Shown here: piece after piece, positions 53,751 to 62,081 of the stretch
How the letters are laid out: each line of letters opens with the position of its first letter
How positions within the stretch are numbered: the first letter of the stretch is position 1
Source of the DNA: Roseomonas sp. CECT 9278
GTDB lineage: Bacteria > Pseudomonadota > Alphaproteobacteria > Acetobacterales > Acetobacteraceae
Assembly (NCBI RefSeq): GCF_918698155.1
Contig: NZ_CAKKLX010000007.1
Coordinates: forward strand, 1-64,000
Direction: 5' to 3'
Length of the DNA stretch: 64,000 nt
Position numbers and translations under genes: made by a program
The notes under the pieces: model-generated
The model's database searches: none
What the model saw: only the letters and a program-made list of their open reading frames with translations
Told to the model about the DNA's origin: nothing

Positions 53751-54410
53751 TCACGGCGAGATCGCCGGTCCGCGAGACGAGCTGCTCAGCCTTGGGATCC
53801 AGGCGGGGACGCGCTTCGCCCAGGCGGCGTGCTCGGCGCCGAACTGCGCCGCCGCGGCGGCGTCCTCGCGTGCAGCGAGGCGGAGGTACATGACGAGCAG
53901 CACAGGATACATCGCCACCGTGACGAGGGTCGGCCACTGGAGAAGGAAGCCGGTCATGATCATCATGAAGCCCGCGTATTGCGGATGCCGGATGCGCGCA
54001 TAGAGGCCGGTGGTTGCAAGCGTACCGCGCCGCACGGCCCGGTAGAGTACCGGCCAGGCCGCCGCGATCAGCCAGAACCCCACAAGAATGAAGACCGTGC
54101 TGAGCAGGTGGAATGGTCCGAAATGCGGGTTGATGCCCGGCCTGGCAACCATCTCGAGCAGGTGGCCGCTGTCGTGGCTGAACCAGTTCACTCCGGGCCA
54201 GCGCGTCTGAAGCCAGCCGGCGAGGAGATAGATGGTCAGGGGGAACCCATACATCTCGGCAAAGAGTGCCACGATGAACGCCGAGAAAGCGCCGAAGCTG
54301 CGCCAGTCGCGCCCGTTGAGCGGACGGGCGAAGCTGTACGCGAAGCCAATGAAGAGCGCGGCATTTCCAGCGGCGAGCAGGCAGAAGCCGTAACCGGCGG
54401 TCGGACTCAT
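53751..54410 (-). CDS. Isoprenylcysteine carboxyl methyltransferase-family membrane protein
   Basis: The 219-residue protein has about five membrane segments. The ICMT/PEMT-type cofactor region is TTGLYARIRHPQYAGFMMIM with the R-HPQY-G motif and a following LREDAAAAAQFGAEHAAWAK-like tail (AAREDAAAAAQF). It may methylate a small or membrane substrate. The start overlaps the DUF2933 stop. Homologues are common next to CopB-type ATPases, but the substrate is unknown. Confidence 0.85.
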   Translation of the reverse strand: MSPTAGYGFCLLAAGNAALFIGFAYSFARPLNGRDWRSFGAFSAFIVALFAEMYGFPLTIYLLAGWLQTRWPGVNWFSHDSGHLLEMVARPGINPHFGPFHLLSTVFILVGFWLIAAAWPVLYRAVRRGTLATTGLYARIRHPQYAGFMMIMTGFLLQWPTLVTVAMYPVLLVMYLRLAAREDAAAAAQFGAEHAAWAKRVPAWIPRLSSSSRGPAISP

Positions 54411-54646
54411 GGCTGCTTGCCCGCATCGCCGCCGTGACCACCGTGCCCGCCATGCATGAAGATGTGCATGAGGGGGCAAAGAAGGATCAGCCCGAAGGGC
54501 AGCCACTGGAAGACATGCGCCGTGTGGCTGAAGAGAAGGTAGGCGGCGACCGCGGCCGCGAAGATCATGAAGGTGAGACCGGTGCGGCTGCGCCAGAAGC
54601 CTGCTCTCGTCACCTGGCCCGCCGGTTCGTGCGAATGCTGGGACAT
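54407..54646 (-). CDS. DUF2933 small membrane protein
   Basis: The 79-residue protein starts MSQHSHEPAGQVTRAGFWRS, with two hydrophobic segments (LTFMIFAAAVAAYLLFS; WLPFGLILLCPLMHIFMHGG) and a His/Gly-rich tail (HGGHGGHGGDAG). The CPLMHIFMHGGH end is typical of DUF2933 in copper loci and could bind copper. AGGAG precedes the start. Confidence 0.88.
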   Translation of the reverse strand: MSQHSHEPAGQVTRAGFWRSRTGLTFMIFAAAVAAYLLFSHTAHVFQWLPFGLILLCPLMHIFMHGGHGGHGGDAGKQP

Positions 54647-54651
54647 GCTTC

Positions 54652-55101
54652 TCACTCCTGGCGTCCACCGGACGCCCGACCGTCGGACGCGATGCTTGCA
54701 TTGGCCTTGCGTGAAGGGCTGCGTGATAGGTGCGCGTCCGCGGCTTGCTCAGCGCTGTCATGCGTGGAGGGTGACGAGGGTTCGGGCATGAAAGCGGTGC
54801 TGGCGGTCCGAGGATGCGGCAGTCCCGTCAACGCGGCCCTGAACCGCGTGGTCGTGGCTTCGAGCATGGCAAGGCAGCAGTCCACCTGCATGACGAGGAC
54901 CGAGAAGGGGTCTCGGGCCTCCGCGAGCTGACGACCATGCGCAGCCATACGGTCGATTGCGTCCTGGGCGGCGCCGGCCTGAGCAGCAGCGAATGCGCCG
55001 GTGATCCCGTGGACGCGAGCGGCGAAGTCCGTGGTGAGCGTGAGCGGATCGAGGCCTCCGGGATCAGCCGACGGTCCGGTTGACTCTGCTTCGCGGTGCA
55101 T
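54652..55101 (-). CDS. Hypothetical helical protein, phasin-like
   Basis: The 149-residue protein is mostly amphipathic helix (DFAARVHGITGAFAAAQAGA; LEATTTRFRAALTGLPHP) with DPFSVLVMQVDCCLAMLEAT. The overall pattern and size resemble phasins that coat PHA granules, consistent with the PHA-synthase-like DUF3141 gene in the same cluster. The similarity is by pattern only. GGGGAG precedes ATG 55101. It ends 5 bp before the DUF2933 start. Confidence 0.6.
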   Translation of the reverse strand: MHREAESTGPSADPGGLDPLTLTTDFAARVHGITGAFAAAQAGAAQDAIDRMAAHGRQLAEARDPFSVLVMQVDCCLAMLEATTTRFRAALTGLPHPRTASTAFMPEPSSPSTHDSAEQAADAHLSRSPSRKANASIASDGRASGGRQE

Positions 55102-55182
55102 CGCATGCACTCCCCTTCCATTGCATGGCCGGCTGACACATTGCCGGGCCACATTGGAACAGACGGTGCCGCAGACGATTCC

Positions 55183-55806
55183 TTACACGCCGCCGGCGGG
55201 AGCGGGGCAGGTCCACGGGTCGAAGCTTCCGCCCTCGGAACACGCGTCGCAATGCGCCAGGAACGCGGTCCGCAACGCTGCCCGCGCACGATGCAGGCGC
55301 ACGTCGAGCGCATTGCGCGTCAGACCGAGGCGCTCGGCGTGCTGGGCGCGATCACCTCCCCCGAGATCGATCACTTGCAGCAGATCACGCTCCCCCTGCC
55401 GCAACTGCGCCACGACATCCGGGAGGCAGTCGCAGGGCTCGCGGTGACGAGACGACATCGGGTGCGGCACCGTGTACTCTTCGCGACGCTCCAGGGTCTG
55501 GGGATCGTCGGATCGGACCCTGCGGCGTTCGGCACGTGCCGAACGCCAGTGATCCGCGACGGTGGAGCGCAGCACGATCGCAAGCCAACCGCGCACCGCC
55601 GCCGCGTCACGCAACTCTGGCGCGCGCGTCAGTGCGCGCAGGCAGAATGCGGCCAGGATCTCGCCGGCGACCTGCGCATCGCCTCGGCAACGACGCAACA
55701 GCCACCGGCGGATCGCCTCGAAGTCGGAAACGAGAGTGTCGTGGACCGCCGTTTCTCCCCGACGCTTGCGGGTTGGACCAGCGGGCCGGTCTTCGAGGCG
55801 TTGCAT
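55183..55806 (-). CDS. ECF sigma factor with Cys-containing C-terminus
   Basis: The 207-residue protein has region 2 (FEAIRRWLLRRCRGDAQVAG; AVRGWLAIVLRSTVADHWRS) and region 4 (LLQVIDLGGGDRAQHAERLG, then LTRNALDVRLHRARAALRTA). The tail HCDACSEGGSFDPWTC has Cys at 186, 189 and 200. Metal-sensing CorE-type sigma factors have a comparable Cys-rich tail, so direct copper or zinc sensing without an anti-sigma factor is plausible. No anti-sigma gene is adjacent. The start 55806 is the longest; shorter GTG starts exist. Confidence 0.8.
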   Translation of the reverse strand: MQRLEDRPAGPTRKRRGETAVHDTLVSDFEAIRRWLLRRCRGDAQVAGEILAAFCLRALTRAPELRDAAAVRGWLAIVLRSTVADHWRSARAERRRVRSDDPQTLERREEYTVPHPMSSRHREPCDCLPDVVAQLRQGERDLLQVIDLGGGDRAQHAERLGLTRNALDVRLHRARAALRTAFLAHCDACSEGGSFDPWTCPAPAGGV

Positions 55807-55821
55807 GACCGCGTCCGCCGA

Positions 55822-56262
55822 TCAGCGGGCCGGCAGCCGCGCAAGCATGGCGCGCATCTGGGCGATCTCGCGTTCCTGCGCGGAGACGATCTCCTGCGCC
55901 AGCCGCCGGACTTCCGGATCCTGGCCGTGCTGGAGGACGATCTGCGCCATGTCGATCGCACCCTGGTGGTGCGGGATCATGCCGGCGACGAAGTCCCGAT
56001 CGGCATTGCCGCTGTATTGGATCGCCATGTCGCGATGCATCTTGTCCATCGCCGCCGCGAAGGCCTGCGATGACGGTGCGGAGGCGCCGGGCCCGGCGGG
56101 CTGCATGCCCTGCTGCATCGGCATCTGGCCGTGCTGCATGCCGGGCATCATCTGGCCGCCGGGCATACGGTGGCCGGGCGGCATGCCCTGGGCGAGCACA
56201 TAGCCCGCGCCACCGCCGACAAGAGCGGCGGCGGCCACCGCGGCAAGAATGGAACGACGCAT
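55822..56262 (-). CDS. DUF305 ferritin-like copper-binding protein
   Basis: The 146-residue secreted protein has signal [20 protein letters not shown], a Met/His-rich stretch ([20 protein letters not shown]) and the DUF305 core [20 protein letters not shown] and [29 protein letters not shown] is the diagnostic motif. ATG 56262 follows AAGGAG. It is the first gene of the copper cluster, 15 bp ahead of the sigma factor gene. Confidence 0.92.
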   Translation of the reverse strand: MRRSILAAVAAAALVGGGAGYVLAQGMPPGHRMPGGQMMPGMQHGQMPMQQGMQPAGPGASAPSSQAFAAAMDKMHRDMAIQYSGNADRDFVAGMIPHHQGAIDMAQIVLQHGQDPEVRRLAQEIVSAQEREIAQMRAMLARLPAR

Positions 56263-56345
56263 CTCGAACTCCTTCATGGTGTCGCCACCTGATCGGTGAC
56301 GAGGTGAAGTTCGGACCAGCGCATGTCCCGCGCATCAACACAGTG

Positions 56346-56360
56346 TGACAAAACATGTCA
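56346..56360. promoter_or_regulatory. TGACA-N5-TGTCA inverted repeat upstream of the copper cluster
   Basis: In the 173-bp gap between DUF305 and the histidine kinase gene, TGACA and TGTCA form a perfect 5-bp dyad over AAACA, 84 bp upstream of the DUF305 start. It could be an operator or the -35 region of a sigma-dependent promoter. Confidence 0.4.
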
Positions 56361-56435
56361 GGCGAGACTGGCAGGGGCGAAATGCCCGACGTGGCCAAGG
56401 AATCGCACGGGACAAAGTCTGCTTCTGGCACGCCA

Positions 56436-57806
56436 TCAGCGCGTGCGCGGCAACTCCACGAGAGTGGTCAACCCACCCGCCGGCCGGTTCAGGAGCCGGA
56501 TCGTGCCGCCATGTTGCGAGATCACCTGGCGCGCGATCGTGAGGCCAAGACCGGTTCCGCCGGTGCCGCGGTTGCGGGATGGATCGAGCCGCCGAAACGG
56601 TTCGAAGACGACCTCCATGTCGGCTTCGGGAATTCCGGGGCCATCGTCGTCGATGCGCACAAGGATGCGCTCAGCGAGATCATCGAGTTGAACCCGCGCC
56701 ACCTTTCCGTATTTCACCGCGTTCTCGATGAGGTTCGCGAAAGCGCGCTTGATGGCCACCGGGCGGCATGTGAGGCGAGCCTGCCCAGGTCCATCATAGT
56801 GCGCTTCTGCGCCGGTGTCGGCTGCGGCGTCGCACAGTGTTTCGAGAAGGGCAACGATGTCAGTGGGACGCTCAGGTTCGAGCTCGTCCTCTCCGCGAAG
56901 GTAGGCGAGCGTCGCGCCGATCATGGCGTCCATTTCGTCGAGATCGGCATCGATCGCGCGTTGTGCTTCAGGATCGTCGAGGAAACCCGCGCGCAGCCTC
57001 AGCCGCGCGATCGGTGTGCGCAGATCGTGGCTGACCGCCGCAAGTGCCTGCGTACGGTCCGCGATCAGCTTGTTGATGCGGGATTGCATGCGGTTGAAGG
57101 CGAGCGCCGCGTGACGCACCTCGTAGGGGCCGGTCTCGGGCATGCGGACCGTCACGCCGGGCATGCCGATTCGATCGGCGGCATCGGACAGCTGCCGCAG
57201 CGGGCGGCCGATGAGGCGGACGACGAGCAGTCCCAGGAGCAGGATGCCGGCCGCCATGGCGCTGGTGGACAACAGGCTCGCATGTTCGGCGGTAGGGGGG
57301 CGAAACAGGCCGGCCGAGAAATTGAGCCAGGACCCGTCAGGCAGCTCGACTGCACCGATGATCACGTGACGGAATTGCTCGCCACCAGGCATCGGGGATG
57401 TGCCGTCCTCTGCATAGCCCAGCCGCAGGCCGGTGCTCCGAAGTTCCGGAACCAGTTCGACGAGCCGGGTCCGCAGCGCTTCGATCCGCGGGCTTGTCTC
57501 ATCGACCAGGCGGACAGTTGGCGCCGGGGTCCAATGCATGTCGAGGCTGGCGGACGATAGGGCATGCGCTGTCCTGTCGCGATCGGCGACGGGCAGCTCG
57601 GCCACGGCGCGCTTCGCCGCGGCGAGGCGTTCTGCAGTCTGGCGTTCACGCGTAGACCCGAGCAGGGCGTCGGTGCCGACCTGATGCAGCCAGAGGCTGC
57701 CCACGTGGAATGTCAGCAACCCGATCAGCAGAACGAGGACGATGCGCCCGCCAAGGGTATCGGGGACAAGACGGAGCCGGAATCGGCCAGGAGGCGTCCC
57801 GCTCAC
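56436..57806 (-). CDS. Sensor histidine kinase (metal/envelope stress)
   Basis: The 456-residue kinase has two membrane segments (about 20-42 and 185-210) enclosing a periplasmic sensor, a HAMP domain, HisKA with AVSHDLRTPIARLRLRAGFL and HATPase_c with NLIENAVKYG, DDGPGIPEADME and GTGGTGLGLTIARQV. Start overlaps the response regulator stop (57803-57806). Adjacent czcA/czcB genes make a CzcS-like metal sensor likely. Confidence 0.93.
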   Translation of the reverse strand: MSGTPPGRFRLRLVPDTLGGRIVLVLLIGLLTFHVGSLWLHQVGTDALLGSTRERQTAERLAAAKRAVAELPVADRDRTAHALSSASLDMHWTPAPTVRLVDETSPRIEALRTRLVELVPELRSTGLRLGYAEDGTSPMPGGEQFRHVIIGAVELPDGSWLNFSAGLFRPPTAEHASLLSTSAMAAGILLLGLLVVRLIGRPLRQLSDAADRIGMPGVTVRMPETGPYEVRHAALAFNRMQSRINKLIADRTQALAAVSHDLRTPIARLRLRAGFLDDPEAQRAIDADLDEMDAMIGATLAYLRGEDELEPERPTDIVALLETLCDAAADTGAEAHYDGPGQARLTCRPVAIKRAFANLIENAVKYGKVARVQLDDLAERILVRIDDDGPGIPEADMEVVFEPFRRLDPSRNRGTGGTGLGLTIARQVISQHGGTIRLLNRPAGGLTTLVELPRTR

Positions 57807-58537
57807 CCGCGGGCGACCGCAGGGACGAACATGTAGCCGGCGCCGCGGATGGTCTTGATGATGGTCGGGCTTTCCTCGGTCGGCTCCATCTTCCGGCGGA
57901 GCCTGCTCACCATCACGTCCACCGTGCGATCAAGCGCGTCCGAGACCCGGTTGCGGGCGAGGTCCAGCAGTTGGTCGCGGCTGAGGATGCGCTGTGGGTG
58001 CTCGCAGAACGCCAGCAGGAGATCGTATTCGCCACCTGAGAGATCGACAGCGACGCCATCGGGCGCCATGAGTTCGCGTCGCCGCGTGTCGAGCGCCCAT
58101 CCGGCGAAGAGCAGGCGGTCCGCAACCAGTCCCGAGGCACGCTGGTCGCTCCCCTGCGCCCGACGCAGCACGGCACGAATCCGCGCGAGAAGCTCAGGCC
58201 GAGAGAACGGTTTCGGGATGTAGTCATCGGCACCGAGTTCGAGGCCAAGCACGCGGTCGGTTTCGTCGCCGCGCGCCGTCACCATGATGATCGGGACCTG
58301 GGTCTTCGCGCGCAGCGCGCGAGTCAGGTCTAGGCCTGACTGTCCCGGCAGCATCACGTCAAGCAGGATGAGGTCCACCGCGGCATTCGCGAGGGTTTCC
58401 CACATCTCGCGGCCGTCGCGCGCACCGGTCGCGCGGTAGCCGTTCTGACGCAGAAACTTCGCGATCAGGTTACGCATCTCGCCGTCATCCTCGACGACGA
58501 GCACATGCGCCTCCGGCGTCAGCAGGTCCGGCGCCAT
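57803..58537 (-). CDS. OmpR-family response regulator
   Basis: The 244-residue regulator has a receiver domain with the acidic pair VVEDDGEM, phosphorylated Asp in LILLDVMLPGQSG and Lys in DDYIPKPFSRPE. A winged-helix effector domain ends VDVMVSRLRRKMEPTEESPT and IRGAGYMFVP. It pairs with the kinase encoded downstream and probably controls the czc genes upstream on the same strand. Confidence 0.94.
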   Translation of the reverse strand: MAPDLLTPEAHVLVVEDDGEMRNLIAKFLRQNGYRATGARDGREMWETLANAAVDLILLDVMLPGQSGLDLTRALRAKTQVPIIMVTARGDETDRVLGLELGADDYIPKPFSRPELLARIRAVLRRAQGSDQRASGLVADRLLFAGWALDTRRRELMAPDGVAVDLSGGEYDLLLAFCEHPQRILSRDQLLDLARNRVSDALDRTVDVMVSRLRRKMEPTEESPTIIKTIRGAGYMFVPAVARG

Positions 58538-58547
58538 TTGGTCATCC

Positions 58548-58934
58548 TCAACTCTGATCCCTCGGCGTGAACCGCCCCTGCGAAGGGCGCTGTCCCGGCA
58601 TGGTCAAGGTAACGACCACGCGCATTCCAGCAGCCGCGATAAAGTCCCCCTGCCCTCGCAGCATATCTGCGCCTGCGGGCGTGAGGGGTACCGTTGTCTG
58701 CCGGCCACCGGCCAGCACGACCGCCTGGCCGCTGGCGCCCTCGGCGGACCGGGGGCGATACGAATTATCGCTCAGATAGAGCCTGAGTTCATTCCCGTCG
58801 GCGACAAGTTCGGCGTGTCCGCCTGCAAGGTCGATCCGCTGGCCGCCATTCGGGCCGCGGGTGATGCTCGCGCGCGCAGCTGGCGCGAGGACGGACAGCA
58901 TCGCTGTCGCGGCGAGGAGGATGCGTCGGTTCAT
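58548..58934 (-). CDS. Secreted hypothetical protein of the czc locus
   Basis: The 128-residue protein has signal MNRRILLAATAMLSVLAPAA. The mature part, GPNGGQRIDLAGGHAELVAD, NELRLYLSDNSYRPRSAEGA and GGRQTTVPLTPAG, matches a small family found between RND metal pump genes and their regulators. It lies 10 bp from the response regulator start and 21 bp from czcA, so it is in the operon. Function unknown. Confidence 0.8.
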   Translation of the reverse strand: MNRRILLAATAMLSVLAPAARASITRGPNGGQRIDLAGGHAELVADGNELRLYLSDNSYRPRSAEGASGQAVVLAGGRQTTVPLTPAGADMLRGQGDFIAAAGMRVVVTLTMPGQRPSQGRFTPRDQS

Positions 58935-58955
58935 GGGCGTTGTCCTTTCATCGGA

Positions 58956-61900
58956 TCAGTAAGCCTCGGCAACCTTCATCTCCTGCTGGCGATCCATCAG
59001 GCTCGCGAGCGCCGGCCTGCCGAAGCGGTGGAACAGGAGGGGCGTGAGGAAGGTGTCGAGCAACGTCGCGGTGACCAGTCCGCCGAAGATCGTGACGGCG
59101 ACGGGGTGAAGGATTTCTTTGCCGGGTTCGCTGGCACCGATCATCAGCGGGACTAGCGCAAAACCCGCTGACAGTGCGGTCATGAGCACTGGCGTGAGAC
59201 GCTCCAGGCTACCGCGCACCACGAGCCCGAGCCCCCAAGGCTCGCCCTCGAGCAGGGCCAGGTTCAGATAATGACTGACCTTCAGGATCCCATTGCGTGC
59301 GGCGATACCGGCCAGCGTGATGAAGCCGATCATGGAGGCGACCGATAGCGGCTGGCCCGCGATCCAAAGCGCCGCAATGGCGCCCACCAACGCCAGCGGC
59401 ACATTACCCATGATGATCAGCGCCAGGACTGCTGAGCGATATCGGCTGTAGAGCACCATGAAGATCAGCGTCAGCGAGACAAGTGAGAGCATGGCAATCA
59501 GGCGGGTTGCTTCCTCCTGCGCCTGAAACGTACCTTCGAGCGCGAAGAAGTAGCCCGGCGGGAGCGGCGCATTGGCCATCTCCGTGCGGATGCGCTGCAC
59601 GATCGCCGCCGTGTCGCTCCCATCGGTATTCGCCAGCACCACGATGCGCCGCCGCCCATTTTCCCGCAGGATCTGGTTCGGACCGTCGGTATCGCGTACC
59701 TCGGCCAGGAGCGAGAGCGGAACACGCCCACCCGGTGTCTCGATCATGATCGACGACAGCCCGCTGCCGGTGCGGTCCTGATCGGCAAGCCGCATGACAA
59801 GGTCGAAGCGGCGGGCACCGTCAACAACCTCGCTGACGACCTGGCCGCCGGACATGTCCTGCACCGCCTGGCCGATCGTCGCGGCCGAGACGCCATGAAG
59901 CGCCGCGCGTTCGTGATTGACCGTCACTTGCAGCTGCGGGACGCGCACCTGCCGTTCGATCTGCAGGTCGCGCAATCCTGCCACTCCGGCCAATCGCTGC
60001 TGCATCTGCTCGGCGATGGTGCGCAGGGTGTCGAGGTCGTCGCCATAGATCTTCAGCGCGATCTCCGCCCGAACGCCCGAAAGCATGTGGTCGAGCCGGT
60101 GTCCGATTGGCTGGCCGATATTCAGACTTCCGGGAATGATTCCGAGGCGCGCACGGATATCCGCCGCAATCTCCTGCTTGCCACGGCTGGAAGGGTGCAG
60201 CGTGACGTCGATCTCGGAGGAATGGACGCCTTCAGCATGTTCATCGAGTTCGGCGCGGCCGGTTCTTCGGCCAACCGACCGCACCTCAGGCACCTGCATG
60301 ATCAGCCGTTCCGCGGCCGTGCCCAGGCGGTTGGCCTCGGCCAGGCTGATGCCAGGCTGGAACTGCAGGCTGATCGTGAGCGTGCCTTCGTTGAAGGGAG
60401 GCAGGAAGGCGCGCGGCAGGAATGGCAATGTTGCCACCGCGACCGCGATAGCGCCGCCGGCCATGACATACATCAGCCGCTCGCGCCGGAACGCCCATAG
60501 CAGCGCGCGCTCGTTTCCGGCCTTCAGCTTGCGCACCATCCAGCCGTCGCCGTGGTCCATCCGCTTCATCCGCGGCAGCAGATAGTAGCAGAGCACCGGC
60601 GTGACCGTGATGGACACAATCAGCGACGCCATGATCGAGACGATGTAGGCGACGCCGAGGGGCGCAAACAGCCGGCCCTCGATGCCGGATAGCGCGAACA
60701 GTGGCACGAAGACGAGGATCACGATCATCGTCGCGTAGACGATGCCCGACCGCACCTCCTGGCTTGCTTTCGCGACGACGGTGAAGACCGGCAGGGGATT
60801 GCCCTTTTCCCGGTTCTCCCGCAGGCGCCGGAAGACGTTCTCGACATCCACCACCGCGTCGTCCACCAGCTCGCCGATCGCGATCGCCAGGCCGCCCAGG
60901 GTCATGGTGTTGATGGACAGGCCGAGGAGGTGGAAGACGACCACCGTGATCAGCACCGAAAGCGGGATGGCCGTGAGCGAGATGGCCGTGGTCCGCACGT
61001 TCAACAGGAACAGGAACAGCACGACCGCGACGACCGCGACGGCCTCCAGAAGCACTGTCTGGACATTGCCGATCGACGCCTGGATGAAGTCCGCCTGGCG
61101 GAACTGCACATTGTCGGCAGTGACGCCCGCCGGCATGACGCGCTGCAGTTCGCGCAGCGCTTCCTCGACCGCGCGGGTGACGACGACCGTATCGGCATTG
61201 GGCTGCTTCTGGATCGACAGGATCACCGCGGGCCGCCCCATGCTGCCGGCTTCGCCGCGTCGCAAGCGTGCCGCGAAGTCCACGCCGGCGACCTGGCGAA
61301 GAAGTATGGGCTGGCCATTCCGTAGCGCGATCGGCGCATTGGCCAGATCCTCGATCCTCGTCGTGCGCCCAATGTTGCGGATGAGGTATTCGCGACCCGC
61401 CTGATCGACGTAGCCGCCGCCGCTATTGGCTCCGAACTGCCGTAAGGCGGTGACGATCTGCTCATGCGTGATGTCGAGCGCATGCATGCGGGCCACGTCC
61501 GGGGTCACGCGATACTGCTTCACCTCACCGCCGATCGGGATCACCTGGCTGACGCCCGGGATGGTCAACAGGCGTGGCCGCACGACCCAGTCGGCCAGCT
61601 CGCGCAGCTGCATCGGGCTCGCCCGCCCGTCGGTGGACATGGCCACGAGCATGATCTCGCCCATGATCGACGAGACCGGCGCCATCTGCGGCACGACATT
61701 CGGCGGCAGCTGCGAGCGCACGAGCGATAGCCGCTCGCCCACCTGTTGGCGATTGATCCAGATATCGGTGCCCCAGTCGAATTCGACGAAGACGATCGAC
61801 AGGCCGACCCCGGACACTGATCGCACTCGGGTCACACCAGGCATGCCGTTGAGGGCAGTCTCGATCGGGAAGGAGACCAGGAGCTCGACCTCTTCGGGCG

Positions 61901-62069
61901 CCAATCCCTCGGCCTCGGTCAGCAGGGTGACCACCGGCTTGTTGAGGTCCGGGAAAACGTCAACGGGCAGTTGGCGGAGCGTGAGCGACCCATAGACAAC
62001 AAGGATGGCCGCCGCTGCGAGCACGAAGAGCCGGTTGCGCAGGCTCGTGGAGACGAGGAAGTTAAACAT
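58956..62069 (-). CDS. czcA: CzcA-family HME-RND efflux pump
   Basis: The 1037-residue inner-membrane pump for divalent ions or copper has twelve membrane segments. RQLPVDVFPDLNKPVVTLLT, the helix-4 stretch GGLAIAIGELVDDAVVDVEN with relay Asp pair, and FAPLGVAYIVSIMASLIVSI place it in HME-RND. It lacks the Met-rich copper cleft seen in cusA at 39091, so its specificity differs; ion identity is not readable. It is 12 bp from czcB. Confidence 0.93.
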   Translation of the reverse strand: MFNFLVSTSLRNRLFVLAAAAILVVYGSLTLRQLPVDVFPDLNKPVVTLLTEAEGLAPEEVELLVSFPIETALNGMPGVTRVRSVSGVGLSIVFVEFDWGTDIWINRQQVGERLSLVRSQLPPNVVPQMAPVSSIMGEIMLVAMSTDGRASPMQLRELADWVVRPRLLTIPGVSQVIPIGGEVKQYRVTPDVARMHALDITHEQIVTALRQFGANSGGGYVDQAGREYLIRNIGRTTRIEDLANAPIALRNGQPILLRQVAGVDFAARLRRGEAGSMGRPAVILSIQKQPNADTVVVTRAVEEALRELQRVMPAGVTADNVQFRQADFIQASIGNVQTVLLEAVAVVAVVLFLFLLNVRTTAISLTAIPLSVLITVVVFHLLGLSINTMTLGGLAIAIGELVDDAVVDVENVFRRLRENREKGNPLPVFTVVAKASQEVRSGIVYATMIVILVFVPLFALSGIEGRLFAPLGVAYIVSIMASLIVSITVTPVLCYYLLPRMKRMDHGDGWMVRKLKAGNERALLWAFRRERLMYVMAGGAIAVAVATLPFLPRAFLPPFNEGTLTISLQFQPGISLAEANRLGTAAERLIMQVPEVRSVGRRTGRAELDEHAEGVHSSEIDVTLHPSSRGKQEIAADIRARLGIIPGSLNIGQPIGHRLDHMLSGVRAEIALKIYGDDLDTLRTIAEQMQQRLAGVAGLRDLQIERQVRVPQLQVTVNHERAALHGVSAATIGQAVQDMSGGQVVSEVVDGARRFDLVMRLADQDRTGSGLSSIMIETPGGRVPLSLLAEVRDTDGPNQILRENGRRRIVVLANTDGSDTAAIVQRIRTEMANAPLPPGYFFALEGTFQAQEEATRLIAMLSLVSLTLIFMVLYSRYRSAVLALIIMGNVPLALVGAIAALWIAGQPLSVASMIGFITLAGIAARNGILKVSHYLNLALLEGEPWGLGLVVRGSLERLTPVLMTALSAGFALVPLMIGASEPGKEILHPVAVTIFGGLVTATLLDTFLTPLLFHRFGRPALASLMDRQQEMKVAEAY

Positions 62070-62081
62070 CCGATGCGGCCC

